From positions 806,001-870,000 of the forward strand of contig NW_027077452.1 in assembly GCF_963924675.1 (NCBI RefSeq): a DNA stretch of 64,000 nucleotides, in the 5' to 3' direction. Both the position numbers and the translations under genes were made by a program. Under the pieces are notes generated by a model. It saw nothing but the letters and a program-made list of their open reading frames with translations, was not told the origin of the DNA and did not search any database. This DNA is from Phocoena phocoena. Its lineage: Eukaryota; Chordata; Mammalia; Artiodactyla; Phocoenidae. Shown here in pieces: positions 23,461-37,438 of this stretch (position 1 is its first letter; the number at the start of each line of letters is the position of its first letter).

Positions 23461-25206
23461 CTGGGTTTCCCATGCATGTTTTAGCTGGAGGAAGAATCCC
23501 TTGAACCTGGAGAGTTGGGACCCATGGAATGGGTACCATGCAGTATGACTTCAAAAGGTCTGCATTTGCTCACCAAAACTCACCAATGCTTTCAGCCTGA
23601 ACTGTCCAGCCTTATGTCTCAACCAGCTGTGGGTATAGATGTGGTCAATCCCGGTTGCATCACATGCCCTGAGTGAATTGTTTAAGAATTGCTCTCTCTT
23701 TCACTGTCTTTGTGTTTGTTTTTGAAATTTATTTTGATAATGGGATTTATCGGATTTTCACTGCTGCGTTTGTGCCGCTGTACACACGCTTGATTCTCTT
23801 ACGGAGACATATAAATCCATGGGTTTTAAGATTCTTCCTAGTCAGGTATATTCCTAGGCGTTGAATATGTGGTGTTGAGTCCATTTCGTTGAGCAAGGAG
23901 TAGGTCTTGTCTATTACATATTTGGCTTATGGAAAGTTATCTGTGCTAATTTCAGTCTCTGGTTTTATGCAGCATCCCAACGCACATTTCCCCATAAGCA
24001 AGCACTAGTTGGTTTTCAAAATTTGAGACCCTGTTCGGTTTTGTAATTCAGTTCATGTGTAGTTAAATTTACATTCCGTGTATTAGTGATATCTTATGAT
24101 GTTTCTTTTTCTGTGTGATATAGTTCACGTTGAATCACCGTACCTGCATCCACTCACTATGCCGATACGGGCCTGATGACACACATTTCATTGCTGAGTG
24201 ATATTGCATTGCACGTACGTGCCACAACTTCTTTATCCATTTTTTGCTTTCTGGGTTATTTACCTGGTACTGTAGACGAGCTTCTTGTGAACACAGCCGT
24301 CCCAAACATTGGTGTGGCTGTCTGTTTTTGATTTTAATTTCCCTAAGCTATAGGACCATAAGTGCAAGTGCCATAGGCTGTGTTGCTTTGTTTCTTACGT
24401 GTTTCAGGAAACACCATACACTTCTCCAGGGTGGCTGTTGGCAATTTACATCCTGCCAATCAGCATAACAAGGCTCCCTCTTCTCCATATCCTGTCCTAC
24501 CTTTCTAGATTTTACACTTTTTTCAGATGGCCCTTTTGCCAGGGGGGCAGTGAGACTTCATTGTAGTGCAGATTTCCTTTAGAGGCTTGCTTGGTTGGCC
24601 AAAAAGGGCGTATGCGTTTTTTCCTGAATATATTCAGGAAAAAACGCATACGCCCTTTTTGGCCAAGTGCATCATTGTCGACGTTGTGCCTCTTTTCCTA
24701 TGCTTTCAGGGCAATTCCAGTCTACCCCCTGCAATCGTTTTCCTGAAATTCTGCCCCACTTTCAAGTCCCCTTCGCAGGCTTACTTCAATGTATTTTTGG
24801 AGGATACCTGTCATTTATAACTCTGCAGGTTTGTGAATTACAGTGCCCCTGAGCTCCTTTCTTCAACTCGCTTTCTTGTGAGCTGGGCACAAAACCGCAG
24901 GATTGCTTCAGGCCCTAATCTGTTTCCAGCAGGGCACACTGAGCCTTTGTTTAATTCCTCTTCCTGGTGGGAAATGAGCGTTACATTTGCCCGTGCAGAC
25001 ACCTACAGCTAGTCTCTCATGGGTTCTCCCTATTCCTGTTCATCTTGCACAGAAATTGCAAGCTGTGCCAAACAGGAGGTTAAAGGCACTGACTCTCCAA
25101 GCGGGGAGAGTGTTAGTAAAGCATCTGGAATGGTGAACCCGAGGACCAGGATACGAAAACTGAGATGCATTTTAAATCGTTTCCCAATCACATGGTGGAC
25201 GATACT
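23461..25206 (+). repeat. Satellite monomer U7 (intermediate)
   Basis: Perfect palindrome at 24,595-24,666. It has tttgtgccgctg near 23,769, intermediate between the atg and cgg forms, and gtgcaagtgcc near 24,362, between the a and b markers. Confidence 0.92.
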
Positions 25207-26952
25207 CTGGGTTTCCCATGCATGTTTTAGCTGGAGGAAGAATCCCTTGAACCTGGAGAGTTGGGACCCATGGAATGGGTACCATGCAGTATGACTTCAA
25301 AGGGTCTGTATTTGCTCACCGAAACTCACCAATGCTATCAGCCTGAAGTGTGCAGCATTATGTCTCAACCAGCTCTGGGTGTAGATGTGGTCAATCCCGG
25401 TTGCATCACATGCCCTGAGTGAATTATTTAAGAATTGCTCTCTATTTCACTGTCTTTGTGTTTTGTTTTCGAAATTTATTTTGATAATGGGATTTATCGG
25501 ATTTTCACTGCTGCGTTTCGGCCGCTGTACACACGCTTGATTCTCTTACGGAGACATATATATCCATGGGTTTTAAGATTCTTCCTAGTCAGGTATATTC
25601 CTAGGCGTTGAATATGTGGTGTTGGGTCCATTTCGTTGAGCAAGGACTAGGTCTTGTCTATTATATATTTGGCTTATGGAAAGTTATCTGTGCTAATTTC
25701 AGTCTCTGGTTTTATGCAACACCCCAAGGCACCTTTCCCCATAAGCAAGCACTAGTTGGTTTTCTAAATTTGAGACCCTGTTCTGTTTTGTAATTCAGTT
25801 CATGTGTAGTCAAGTTTACATTCCGTGTATTAGTGATATCTTATGATGTTTCTTTTTCTGTGTGACGTAGTTCACGTAGAATCACCGTACCTGCATCCAC
25901 TCACTATGCCGCTACGGGCCTGATGACACAGATTTCATTGCTGAGTGATATTGCATTGTACGTACGTGCCACAACTTCTTTATCCATTTTTGCTTTCTGG
26001 GATATTTACCTGGTACTGTAAACGAGCTTCTTGGGAACACAGCCATCCCAAATATTGGGGTGGCTGTCTGTTTTTGATTTTAATTTCCGTAAGCTATAGG
26101 ACCATAAGTGGAAGTGCCATAGGCTGTGTTGCTCTGTTTCTTACGTGTTTCAGGAAACACCATACACTTCTCCAGGGTGGCTGCTGGCAATTTACATCCT
26201 GCCAATCAGCATAACAAGGCTCCCTGTTCTCCATATCCTGTCCTACCTTTCTGGATTTTACACTTTTTTCAGATGGCCCTTTTGCCCGCGGGGCAGTGAG
26301 ACTTCATTGTAGTGCAGATTTCTTTTACAGGCTTGCTTGGTTGGCCAAAAAGGGCGTATGCGTTTTTTCCTGAATATATTCAGGAAAAAACGCATACGCC
26401 CTTTTTGGCCAAGTGCATCATTGTCGACGTTGTGCCTCTTTTCCTATGCTTTCAGGGCAATTCCAGTCTACCACCTGTAATCGTTTTACTGAAATTCTGC
26501 CCCGGTTTCAAGTCCCCTTTGCAGGCTTACTTCAATATACTTTTGGATGATAGCTGTCATTTATAACTCTGCAGGTTTGTGAAGTGCAGTGCCCCTGAGC
26601 TCCTTTCTTCAACTCGCTTTCTTGTGAGCTTGGCACAAAACCGCAGGATTGCTTCAGGCCCTAATCTGTTTCCCGCAGGGCACACTGAGTCTTTGTTTAA
26701 TTCCTCTTCCTGGTCGGCAATGAGCGTTACATTTGCCCGTGCAGACAGCTACAGCTAGTCTCTCATTGGTTCTCCCTATTCCTGTTCATCTTGCACAGAA
26801 ATTGCAAGCTGTGCCAAAGAGGAGGTTAAAGGCACTGACTCTCCAAGCGGGGAGAGTGTTAGTAAAGCATCTGGAATGGTGAACCCGAGGACCAGGATAC
26901 GAAAACTGAGATGCATTTTAAATCGTTTCCCAATCACACGGTGGATGATACT
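25207..26952 (+). repeat. Satellite monomer U8 (subfamily a)
   Basis: First unit of this array with tttcggccgctg (near 25,515). a markers are aatattgggg, aagctatagg and gtggaagtgcc. Perfect palindrome at 26,341-26,412. Confidence 0.93.
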
Positions 26953-28700
26953 CTGGGTTTCCCATGCATGTTTTAGCTGGAGGAAGAATCCCTTGAACCT
27001 GGAGAGTTGGGACCTACAGAATGGGTACCATGCAGTATGACTTCAAAGGGTCTGCATTTGCTCACCGAAACTCACCAATGCTATCAGGCTGAAGTGTCCA
27101 GCCTTATGTCTCAACCAGCTCTGGGTGTAGATGTGGTCAATCCCTGTTGCATCACATGCCCTGAGTGAATTATTTAAGAATTGCTCTCTATTTCACTGTC
27201 TTTGTGTTTTGTTTTCGAAATTTATTTTGATAATGGGATTTATCGGATTTTCACTGCTGCGTTTCGGCCGCTGTACACACGCTTGATTCTCTTACGGAGA
27301 TATATATTTCCATGGGTTTTAAGATTCCTCCTAGTCAGGTATATTCCTAGGCGTTGAATATGTGGTGTTGAGTCCATTTCGTTGAGCAAGGAGTAGGTCT
27401 TGTCTATTACATATTTGGCTTATGGAATGTTATCTGTGCTAATTTCAGTCTCTGGTTTTATGCAGCACCCCAACGCACCTTTCCCCATAAGCAAGCACTA
27501 GTTGGTTTTCTAAATTTGAGACCCTGTTCTGTTTTGTAATTCAGTTCATGTGTAGTCAAGTTTACATTCCGTGTATTAGTGATATCTTATGATGTTTCTT
27601 TTTCTGTGTGACGTAGTTCACGTAGAATAACCGTACCTGCATCCACTTACTATGCCGCTACGGGCCTGATGACACAGATTTCATTGCTGAGTGATATTGC
27701 ATTGCACGTACGTGCCACAACTTCTTTATCCATTTTTTGCTTTCTGGGATATTTACCTGATACTGTAGACGAGCTTCTTGTGAACACAGCCGTCCCAAAT
27801 ATTGGGGAGGCTGTCTGTTTTTGATTTTAATTTCCGTAAGCTATAGGACCATAAGTGGAAGTGCCATAGGCTGTGTTGCTTTGTTTCTTACGTGTTTCAG
27901 GAAACACCATACACTTCTCCAGGGTGGCTGCTGGCAATTTACATCCTGCCAATCAGCATAACAAGGCTCCCTGTTCTCCATATCCTGTCCTACCTTTCTG
28001 GATTTTACACTTTTTTCAGATGGCCCTTTTGCCCGGGGGGGCAGTGAGATTTCATTGTAGTGCAGATTTCCTTTACAGCCTTGCTTGTTTGGCCAAAAAG
28101 GGCGTATGCGTTTTTTCCTGAATATATTCAGGAAAAAACGCATACGCCCTTTTTGGCCAAGTGCATCATTGTCGACGTTGTGCCTCTTTTCCTATGCTTT
28201 CAGGGCAATTCCAGTCTACCCCCTGCAATCGTTTTCCTGAAATTCAGCCCCGCTTTCAAGTCCCCTTCGCAGGCTTACTTCAATATATTATTGGAGGATA
28301 GCTGTCATTTATAACTCTGTAGGTTTGTGAAGTACAGTGCCCCTGAGCTCCTTTCTTCAACTCGCTTTCTTGTGAGCTGGGCACAAAACCGCAGGATTGC
28401 TTCAGGCCCTAATCTGTTTCCAGCAGGGCACACTGAGCCTTTGTTTATTTCCTCTTCCTGGTGGGCAATGAGCGTTACATTTGCCCGTGCAGACACCTAC
28501 AGCTAGTCTCTCATTGGTTCTCCCTATTCCTGTTCATCTTGCACAGAAATTGCAAGCTGTGCGAAACAGGAGTTTAAAGGCACTGACTCTCCAAGCGGGG
28601 AGAGTGTTAGTAAAGCATCTGGAATGTTTAACCCGAGGATCAGGAACCGAAAACTGAGATGCATTTTAAATCGTTTCCCAATCACACAGTGGACGATACT
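26953..28700 (+). repeat. Satellite monomer U9 (subfamily a)
   Basis: Perfect palindrome at 28,089-28,160, preceded by ttgtttggcc rather than ttggttggcc. Private change ggggaggctg near 27,804. Confidence 0.93.
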
Positions 28701-30447
28701 CTGGGTTTCCCATGCATGTTTTAGCTGGAGGAAGAATCCCTTGAACCTGGAGAGTTGGGACCCCTGGAATGGGTACCATGCAGTATGACTTCAAAGGGTC
28801 TGCATTTGCTCACCGAAACTCACCAATGCTATCAGCCTGAAGTGTCCAGCCTTATGTCTCAACCAGCTCTGGTTGTAGATGTGGGCCATCCCGGTTGCAT
28901 CACATGCCCTGAGTGAATTATTTAAGAATTGCTCTCTATTTCACTGTCTTTGTGTTTTGTTTTTGAAATTTATTTTGATAATGGGATTTATCGGATTTTC
29001 ACTGCTGCGTTTCGGCCGCTGTACACACGCTTGATTCTCTTACGGAGACATATATATCCATGGGTTTTAAGATTCTTCCTAGTCAGGTATATTCCTAGGC
29101 GTTGAATATGTGGTGTTGGGTCCATTTCGTTGAGCAAGGAGTAGGTCTTGTCTATTACATATTTGGCTTATGGAAAGTTATCTGTGCTAATTTCAGCCTC
29201 TGGTTTTATGCAGCACCCAAAGCCACCTTTCCCCATAAGCAAGCACTAGTTCGTTTTCTAAATTTGACACCCTGTTCTGTTTTGTAATTCAGTTCATGTG
29301 TAGTCAAGTTTACATTCCGTGTATTAGTGATATCTTATGATGTTTCTTTTTCTGTGTGACGCAGTTCACGTAGAATCACCGTACCTGCATCCACTGACTA
29401 TGCCACTACGGGCCTGATGACACAGATTTCATTGCTGAGTGATATTGCATTGTACGTACGTGCCACAACTTCTTTATCCATTTTTTGCTTTCTGGGATAT
29501 TTACCTGATACTGTAGACGAGCTTCTTGTGAACACAGCCGTCCCAAATATTGGGGTGGCTGTCTGTTTTTGATTTTAATTTCCGTAAGCTATAGGACCAT
29601 AAGTGGAAGTGCCATAGGCTGTGTTGCTTTGTTTCTTACGTGTTTCAGGAAACACCATACACTTCTCCAGGGTGGCTGCTGACAATTTACATCCTGCCAA
29701 TCAGCATAACAAGGCTCCCTGTTCTCCATATCCTGTCCTACCTTTCTGGATTTTACACTTTTTTCAGATGGCCCTCTTGCCCGGGGGGCAGTGAGACTTC
29801 ATTGTAGTGCACATTTCCTTTACAGGCTTGCTTGGTTGACCAAAAAGGGCGTATGCGTTTTTTCCTTAATATATTCAGGAAAAAACGCATACGCCCTTTT
29901 TGGCCAAGTGCATCATTGTCGACGTTGTGCCTCTTTTCCTATGCTTTCAGGGCAATTCCAGTCTACCCCCTGCAGTCGTTTTCCTGAAATTCTGCCCCGC
30001 TTTCAAGTCCCCTTCGCAGGCTTACTTCAATATACTTTTGGAAGATAGCTGTCATTTATAACTCTGCAGGTTTGTGAATTACAGTGCCCCTGAGCTCCTT
30101 TCTTCAACTCGCTTTCATGTGAGCTGGGCACAAAACCGCAGGATTGCTTCAGGCCCTAATCTGTTTCCAGCAGGGCACAATGAGCCTTTGTTTAATTCCT
30201 CTTCCTGGTCGGCAATGAGCGTTACATTTGCCCGTGCAGACACCTACAGCTAGTCTCTCATTGGTTCTCCCTATTCCTGTTCATCTTGCACAGAAATTGC
30301 AAGCTGTGCCAAACAGGAGGTTAAAGGCACTGACTCTCCAAGCGGGGAGAGTTTTAGTAAAGCATTTGGAATGGTGAACCTGAGGACCAGGATACGAAAA
30401 CTGAGATGCATTTTAAATCGTTTCCCAATCACACGGTGGACGATACG
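28701..30447 (+). repeat. Satellite monomer U10 (subfamily a)
   Basis: The palindrome at 29,836-29,907 has two mismatches, at ttgacc and ccttaat. It ends with the private gatacgctggg at the next unit boundary. Confidence 0.93.
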
Positions 30448-32195
30448 CTGGGTTTCCCATGCATGTTGTAGCTGGAGGAAGAATGCCTTGAACCTGGAGA
30501 GTTGGGACCCATGGAATGGGTACCATGCAGTATGACTTCAAAGGGTCTGCATTTGCTCACCGAAACTCACCAATGCTATCAGCCTGAAGTGTCCAGCCTT
30601 ATGTCTCAACCAGCTCTGGGTGTAGATGTGGTAAATCCCGGTTGCATCACATTCCCTGAGTGAATTATTTAAGAATTGCTCTCTATTTCACTGTCTTTGT
30701 GTTTTGTTTTCGAAATTTATTTTGATAATGGGATTTATCGGATTTTCACTGCTGCATTTCGGCCGCTGTACACACGCTTGATTCTCTTACGGAGACATAT
30801 ATATATCCATGGGTTTTAAGATTTTTCCTAGTCAGGTATATTTCTAGGCGTTGAATATGTGATGTTGAGTCCATTTCGTTGAGCAAGGAGTAGGTCTTGT
30901 CTATTACATATTTGGCTTATGGAATGTTATCTGTGCTAATTTCAGTCTCTGGTTTTATGCAGCACCGCAAGGCACCTTTCCCCATAAGAAAGCACTAGTT
31001 GGTTTTCTAAATTTGAGACCCTGTTCTGTTTTGTAATTCAGTTCATGTGTAGTCAAGTTTACATTCCGTGTATTAGTGATATCTTATGATGTTTCTTTTT
31101 CTGTGTGAGGTTGTTCACGTACAATCACCGTACCTGCATCCACTCACTATGCCTCCACGGGCCTGATGACACAGATTTCATTGCTGAGTGATATTGCATT
31201 GTACGTACGTGCCACAACTTCTTTATCCATTTTTTGCTTTCTGGGATATTTACCTGGTACTGTAGACGAGCTTCTTGGGAACACAGCCGTCCCAAACTTT
31301 GGGGTGGCTCTCTGTTTTTGATTTTAATTTCCCTAAGGATAGGACCATAAGTGCAATTGCCATAGGCTCTGTTGCTTTGTTTCTTACGTGTTTCAGGAAA
31401 CACCATACACTTCTCCAGGGTGGCTGCTGGCAATTTACATCCTGCCAATCAGCATAACAAGGCTCCCTGTTCTCCATATCCTGTCCTACATTTCTGGATT
31501 TTACACTTTTTTCAGATGGCCCTTTTGCCGGGGGGGAAGTGAGACTTCATTGTAGTGCAGATTTCCTTTACAGGCTTGCTTGGTTGGCCAAAAAGGGCGT
31601 ATGCGTTTTTTCCTGAATATATTCAGGAAAAAACGCATACGCCCTTTTTGGCCAACTGCATCATTGTCGACGTTGTGCCTCTTTTCCTATGCTTTCAGGG
31701 CAATTCCAGTCTACCCCCTGCAATCGTTTTCCTGAAATTCTGCCCCGCTTTCAAGTCCCCTTCGCAGGCTTACTTCAATATATTTTTGGAGGATAACTGT
31801 CATTTATAACTCTGCAGGTTTGTGAATTACAGTGCCCCTGAGCTCCTTTCTTCAACTAGCTTTCTTGTGAGCTGGGCACAAAACCGCAGGATTGCTTCAG
31901 GCCCTAATCTGTTTCCAGCAGGGCACACTGAGCATTTGTTTAATTCCTCTTCCTGGTGGGCAATGAGCGTTACATTTGCCCGTGCAGACACCTACAGCTA
32001 GTTTCTCATTGGTTCTCCCTATTCCTGTTCATCTTGCACAGAAATTGCAAGCTGTGCCAAACAGGAGGTTAAAGGCACTGACTCTCCAAGCGGGGAGAGT
32101 TTTAGTAAAGCATCTGGAATCGTGAACCCGAGAACCAGGATACGAAAACTGAGATGCCTTTTAAATCGTTTCCCAATCACATGGTGGATGATACT
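30448..32195 (+). repeat. Satellite monomer U11 (subfamily b)
   Basis: b markers aactttgggg near 31,298 and gtgcaattgcc near 31,351. Perfect palindrome at 31,584-31,655. The dinucleotide run catatatatatcc near 30,797 is two bases longer than usual. Confidence 0.93.
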
Positions 32196-33943
32196 CTGGG
32201 TTTCCCATGCATGTTTTAGCTGGAGGAATTATCCCTTGAACCTGGAGAGTTGGGACCCATGGAATGGGTACCATGCAGTATGACTTCAAAGGGTCTGCAT
32301 TTGCTCACCGAAACTCACCAATGCTATCAGCCTGAAGTGTCCAGCCTTATGTCTCAACCAGTTCTGGGTGTAGATGTGGTCATTCCCGGTTGCATCACAT
32401 GCCCTGAGTGAATTATTTAAGAATTGCTCTCTATTTCACTGTCTTTGTGTTTTGTTTTCGAAATTTATTTTGATAATGGGATTTATCGAATTTTCACTGC
32501 TGCGTTTCGCCCGCTGTATACACGCTTGATGCTCTTACGGAGACATATATATCCATGGGTTTTAAGATTCTTCCTAGTCAGGTATATTCCTAGGCGTTAA
32601 ATATGTGGTGTTGGGTCCATTTCGTTGAGCACGGAGTAGGTCTTGTCTATTACATATTTGGCTTATGGAAAGTTATCTGTGCTAATTTAAGTCTCTGGTT
32701 TTATGCAGCACCCCAAGGCACCTTTCCCCATAAGCAAGCACTAGTTGGTTTTCTAAATTTGAGACCCTGTTCTGTTTTGTAATTCAGTTCATGTGTAGTC
32801 AAGTTTACATTCCGTGTATTAGTGATATCTTATGATGTTTCTTTTTCTGTGTGACGTAGTTCACGTAGAATCACCGTATCTGCATCCTCTCACTATGCCG
32901 CTACGGGCCTGATGACACAGATTTCATTGCTGAGTGATATTGCATTGCACGTACGTGCCACAACTTCTTTATCCATTTTTTGCTTTCTGGGATATTTACC
33001 TGATACTGTAGACGAGCTTCTTGTGAACACAGCCGTCCCAAATATTGGGGTGGCTGTCTGTTTTTGATTTTAATTTCCGTAAGCTATAGGACCATAAGTG
33101 GAAGTGCCATAGGCTGTGTTGCTTTGTTTCTTATGTGTTTCAGGAAACACCATACACTTCTCCAGGGTGGCTGCTGGCAATTTACATCCTGCCAATCAGC
33201 ATAACAAGGCTCCCTGTTCTCCATATCCTGTCCTACCTTTCTGGATTTTACACTTTTTTTCATATGGCCCTTTTGCCCGGGGGGCAGTGAGACTTCATTG
33301 TAGTGCAGATTTCCTTTACAGGCTTGCTTGGTTGGCCAAAAAGGGCGTATGCGTTTTTTCCTGAATATATTCAGGAAAAAACGCATACGCCCTTTTTGGC
33401 CAAGTGCATCATTGTCGACGTTCTGCCTCTTTTCCTATGCTTTCAGGGCAATTCCAGTCTACCCCCTGCAATCGTTTTCCTGAAATTCTGCCCTGCTTTC
33501 AAGTCCCCTTCGCAGGCTTACTTCAATATATTTTTGGAGGATAGCTGTCATTTATAACTCTGCAGGTTTGTGAATTACAGTGCCCCTGAGCTCCTTTCTT
33601 CAACTCGCTTTCTTGTGAGCTGGGCACAAAACCGCAGGATTGCTTCAGGCCCTAATCTGTTTCCGGCAGGGCATGCTGAGCCTTTGGTTAATTCCTCTTC
33701 CTGGTGGGAAATGAGCATTATATTTGCCCGTGCAGACACCTACAGCTAGTCTCTCATTGGTTCTCCCTATTCCTGTTTATCTTGCACAGAAATTGCAAGC
33801 TGTGCCAAACAGGAGGTTAAAGGCACTGACTCTCCGAGCAGGGAGAGTGTTAGTAAAGCATCTGGAATGGTGAACCCGAGGACCAGGATACGAAAACTGA
33901 GATGCATTTTAAATCGTTTCCCAATCACACGGTGGATGATACT
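32196..33943 (+). repeat. Satellite monomer U12 (subfamily a; first unit of pentamer copy 1)
   Basis: Its first 300 bases differ from U17. From about 32,490 (cgcccgctgtatacacgc) onward it looks identical to U13, U17 and U18. Diagnostic: cttttttttcatatggcc near 33,255 instead of cttttttcagatggcc. Perfect palindrome at 33,332-33,403. Confidence 0.94.
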
Positions 33944-35691
33944 CTGGGTTTCCCATGCATGTTTTAGCTGGAGGAAGAATGCCTTGAACCTGGAGAGTTG
34001 GGACCCATGGAATGGGTACCATGCAGTATGACTTCAAAGGGTCTGCATTTGCTCACCGAAACTCACCAATGCTATCAGCCTGAAGTGTCCAGCCTTATGT
34101 CTCAACCAGGTCTGGGTGTTGATGTGGTAAATCCCGGTTGCATCACATGCCCTGAGTGAATTATTTAAGAATTGCTCTCTATTTCACTGTCTTTGTGTTT
34201 CGTTTTCGAAATTTATTTTGATAATGGGATTTATCGGATTTTCACTGCTGCGTTTCGCCCGCTGTATACACGCTTGATGCTCTTACGGAGACATATATAT
34301 CCATGGGTTTTAAGATTCTTCCTAGTCAGGTATATTCCTAGGCGTTAAATATGTGGTGTTGGGTCCATTTCGTTGAGCACGGAGTAGGTCTTGTCTATTA
34401 CATATTTGGCTTATGGAAAGTTATCTGTGCTAATTTAAGTCTCTGGTTTTATGCAGCACCCCAAGGCACCTTTCCCCATAAGCAAGCACTAGTTGGTTTT
34501 CTAAATTTGAGACCCTGTTCTGTTTTGTAATTCAGTTCATGTGTAGTCAAGTTTACATTCCGTGTATTAGTGATATCTTATGATGTTTCTTTTTCTGTGT
34601 GACGTAGTTCACGTAGAATCACCGTATCTGCATCCTCTCACTATGCCGCTACGGGCCTGATGACACAGATTTCATTGCTGAGTGATATTGCATTGCACGT
34701 ACGTGCCACAACTTCTTTATCCATTTTTTGCTTTCTGGGATATTTACCTGATACTGTAGACGAGCTTCTTGTGAACACAGCCGTCCCAAATATTGGGGTG
34801 GCTGTCTGTTTTTGATTTTAATTTCCGTAAGCTATAGGACCATAAGTGGAAGTGCCATAGGCTGTGTTGCTTTGTTTCTTATGTGTTTCAGGAAACACCA
34901 TACACTTCTCCAGGGTGGCTGCTGGCAATTTACATCCTGCCAATCAGCATAACAAGGCTCCCTGTTCTCCATATCCTGTCCTACCTTTCTGGATTTTACA
35001 CTTTTTTTCATATGGCCCTTTTGCCCGGGGGGCAGTGAGACTTCATTGTAGTGCAGATTTCCTTTACAGGCTTGCTTGGTTGGCCAAAAAGGGCGTATGC
35101 GTTTTTTCCTGAATATATTCAGGAAAAAACGCATACGCCCTTTTTGGCCAAGTGCATCATTGTCGACGTTCTGCCTCTTTTCCTATGCTTTCAGGGCAAT
35201 TCCAGTCTACCCCCTGCAATCGTTTTCCTGAAATTCTGCCCTGCTTTCAAGTCCCCTTCGCAGGCTTACTTCAATATATTTTTGGAGGATAGCTGTCATT
35301 TATAACTCTGCAGGTTTGTGAATTACAGTGCCCCTGAGCTCCTTTCTTCAACTCGCTTTCTTGTGAGCTGGGCACAAAACCGCAGGATTGCTTCAGGCCC
35401 TAATCTGTTTCCGGCAGGGCATGCTGAGCCTTTGGTTAATTCCTCTTCCTGGTGGGAAATGAGCATTATATTTGCCCGTGCAGACACCTACAGCTAGTCT
35501 CTCATTGGTTCTCCCTATTCCTGTTTATCTTGCACAGAAATTGCAAGCTGTGCCAAACAGGAGGTTAAAGGCACTGACTCTCCGAGCAGGGAGAGTGTTA
35601 GTAAAGCATCTGGAATGGTGAACCCGAGGACCAGGATACGAAAACTGAGATGCATTTTAAATCGTTTCCCAATCACACGGTGGATGATACT
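33944..35691 (+). repeat. Satellite monomer U13 (subfamily a; pentamer copy 1, position 2)
   Basis: Apparently identical to U17 and U18 in all stretches compared, including gttgatgtggtaaat near 34,118 and gagcattatatttgccc near 35,460. Perfect palindrome at 35,080-35,151. Confidence 0.94.
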
Positions 35692-37438
35692 CTGGGTTTC
35701 CCATGCATGTTTTAGCTGGAGGAAGAATGCCTTGAACCTGGAGAGTTGGGACCCATGGAATGGGTACCATGCAGTATGACTTCAAAGGGTCTGCATTTGC
35801 TCACCGAAACTCACCAATGCTATCAGCCTGAAGTGTCCAGCCTTATGTCTCAACCAGGTCTGGGTGTTGATGTGGTAAATCCCGGTTGCATCACATGCCC
35901 TGAGTGAATTATTTAAGAATTGCTCTCTATTTCACTGTCTTTGTGTTTCGTTTTCGAAATTTATTTTGATAATGGGATTTATCGGATTTTCACTGCTGCG
36001 TTTCGGCCGCTGTACACACGCTTGATTCTCTTACGGAGACATATATATCCATGGGTTTTAAAATTCTTACTAGTCAGTTATATTCCTAGGCGTAGAATAT
36101 GTGGTGTTGAGTCCATTTCGTTGAGCAAGGAGTAGGTCTTGTCTATTACATATTTGGCTTATGGAATGTTATCTGTGCTAATTTCAGTCTCTGGTTTTAT
36201 GCAGCACCCCAAGGCACCTTTCCCCATAAGCAAGCACTAGTTGGTTTTCTAAATTTGAGGCCCTGTTCTGTTTTGTAATTCAGTTCATGTGTAGTCAAGT
36301 TTACATTCCGTGCATTAGTGATATCTTATGATGTTTCTTTTTCTGTGTGACGTAGTTCACGTAGAATCACCGTACCTGCATCCACTCACTATGCCGCTAC
36401 GGGCCTGATGACACAGATTTCATTGCTGAGTGATACTGCATTGCACGTACGTGCCACAACTTCTTTATCCATTTTTTGCTTTCTGGAATATTTACCTGGT
36501 ACTGTAGACGAGCTTCTTGGGAACACAGCCGTCCCAAACTTTGGAGTGGCTCTCTGTTTTTGATTTTAATTTCCCTATGGAATAGGACCATAAGTGCAAT
36601 TGCCATAGGCTGTGTTGCTTTGTTTCTTACGTGTTTCAGGAAACACCATACACTTCTCCAGGGTGGCTGCTGGCAATTTACATCCTGCCAATCAGCATAA
36701 CAAGGCTCCCTGTTCTCCATATCCTGTCCTACATTTCTGGATTTTACACTTTTTTCAGATGGCCCTTTTGCCCGGGGGGCAGTGAGACTTCATTGTAGTG
36801 CAGATTTCCTTTACAGGCTTGCTTGGTTGGCCAAAAAGGGCGTATGCGTTTTTTCCTGAATATATTCAGGAAAAAACGCATACGCCCTTTTTGGCCAAGT
36901 GCATCATTGTCGACGTTCTGCCTCTTTTCCTATGCTTTCAGGGCAATTCCAGTCTAACCCCTGCAATCGTTTTCCTGAAATTCTGCCCCGCTTTCAAGTC
37001 CCCTTTGCAGGCTTACTTCAATATATTTTTGGAGGATAGCTGTCATTTATAACTCTGCAGGTTTGTGAATTACAGTGCCCCTGAGCTCCTTTCTTCAACT
37101 CGCTTTCTTGTGAGCTGGGCACAAAACCGCAGGATTGCTTCAGGCCCTAATCTGTTTCCGGCAGGGCATGCTGAGCCTTTGGTTAATTCCTCTTCCTGGT
37201 GGGAAATGAGCATTATATTTGCCCGTGCAGACACCTACAGCTAGTCTCTCATTGGTTCTCCCTATTCCTGTTTATCTTGCACAGAAATTGCAAGCTGTGC
37301 CAAACAGGAGGTTAAAGGCACTGACTCTCCGAGCAGGGAGAGTGTTAGTAAAGCATCTGGAATGGTGAACCCGAGGACCAGGATACGAAAACTGAGATGC
37401 ATTTTAAATCGTTTCCCAATCACACGGTGGATGATACT
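35692..37438 (+). repeat. Satellite monomer U14 (subfamily b; pentamer copy 1, position 3)
   Basis: b markers with private aactttggagtgg and cctatggaatagg, and aaattcttactagtcagtta near 36,060. The counterpart is U19; base 36,260 is g where 44,997 is a, so the pair is not perfectly identical. Perfect palindrome at 36,827-36,898. Confidence 0.94.
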
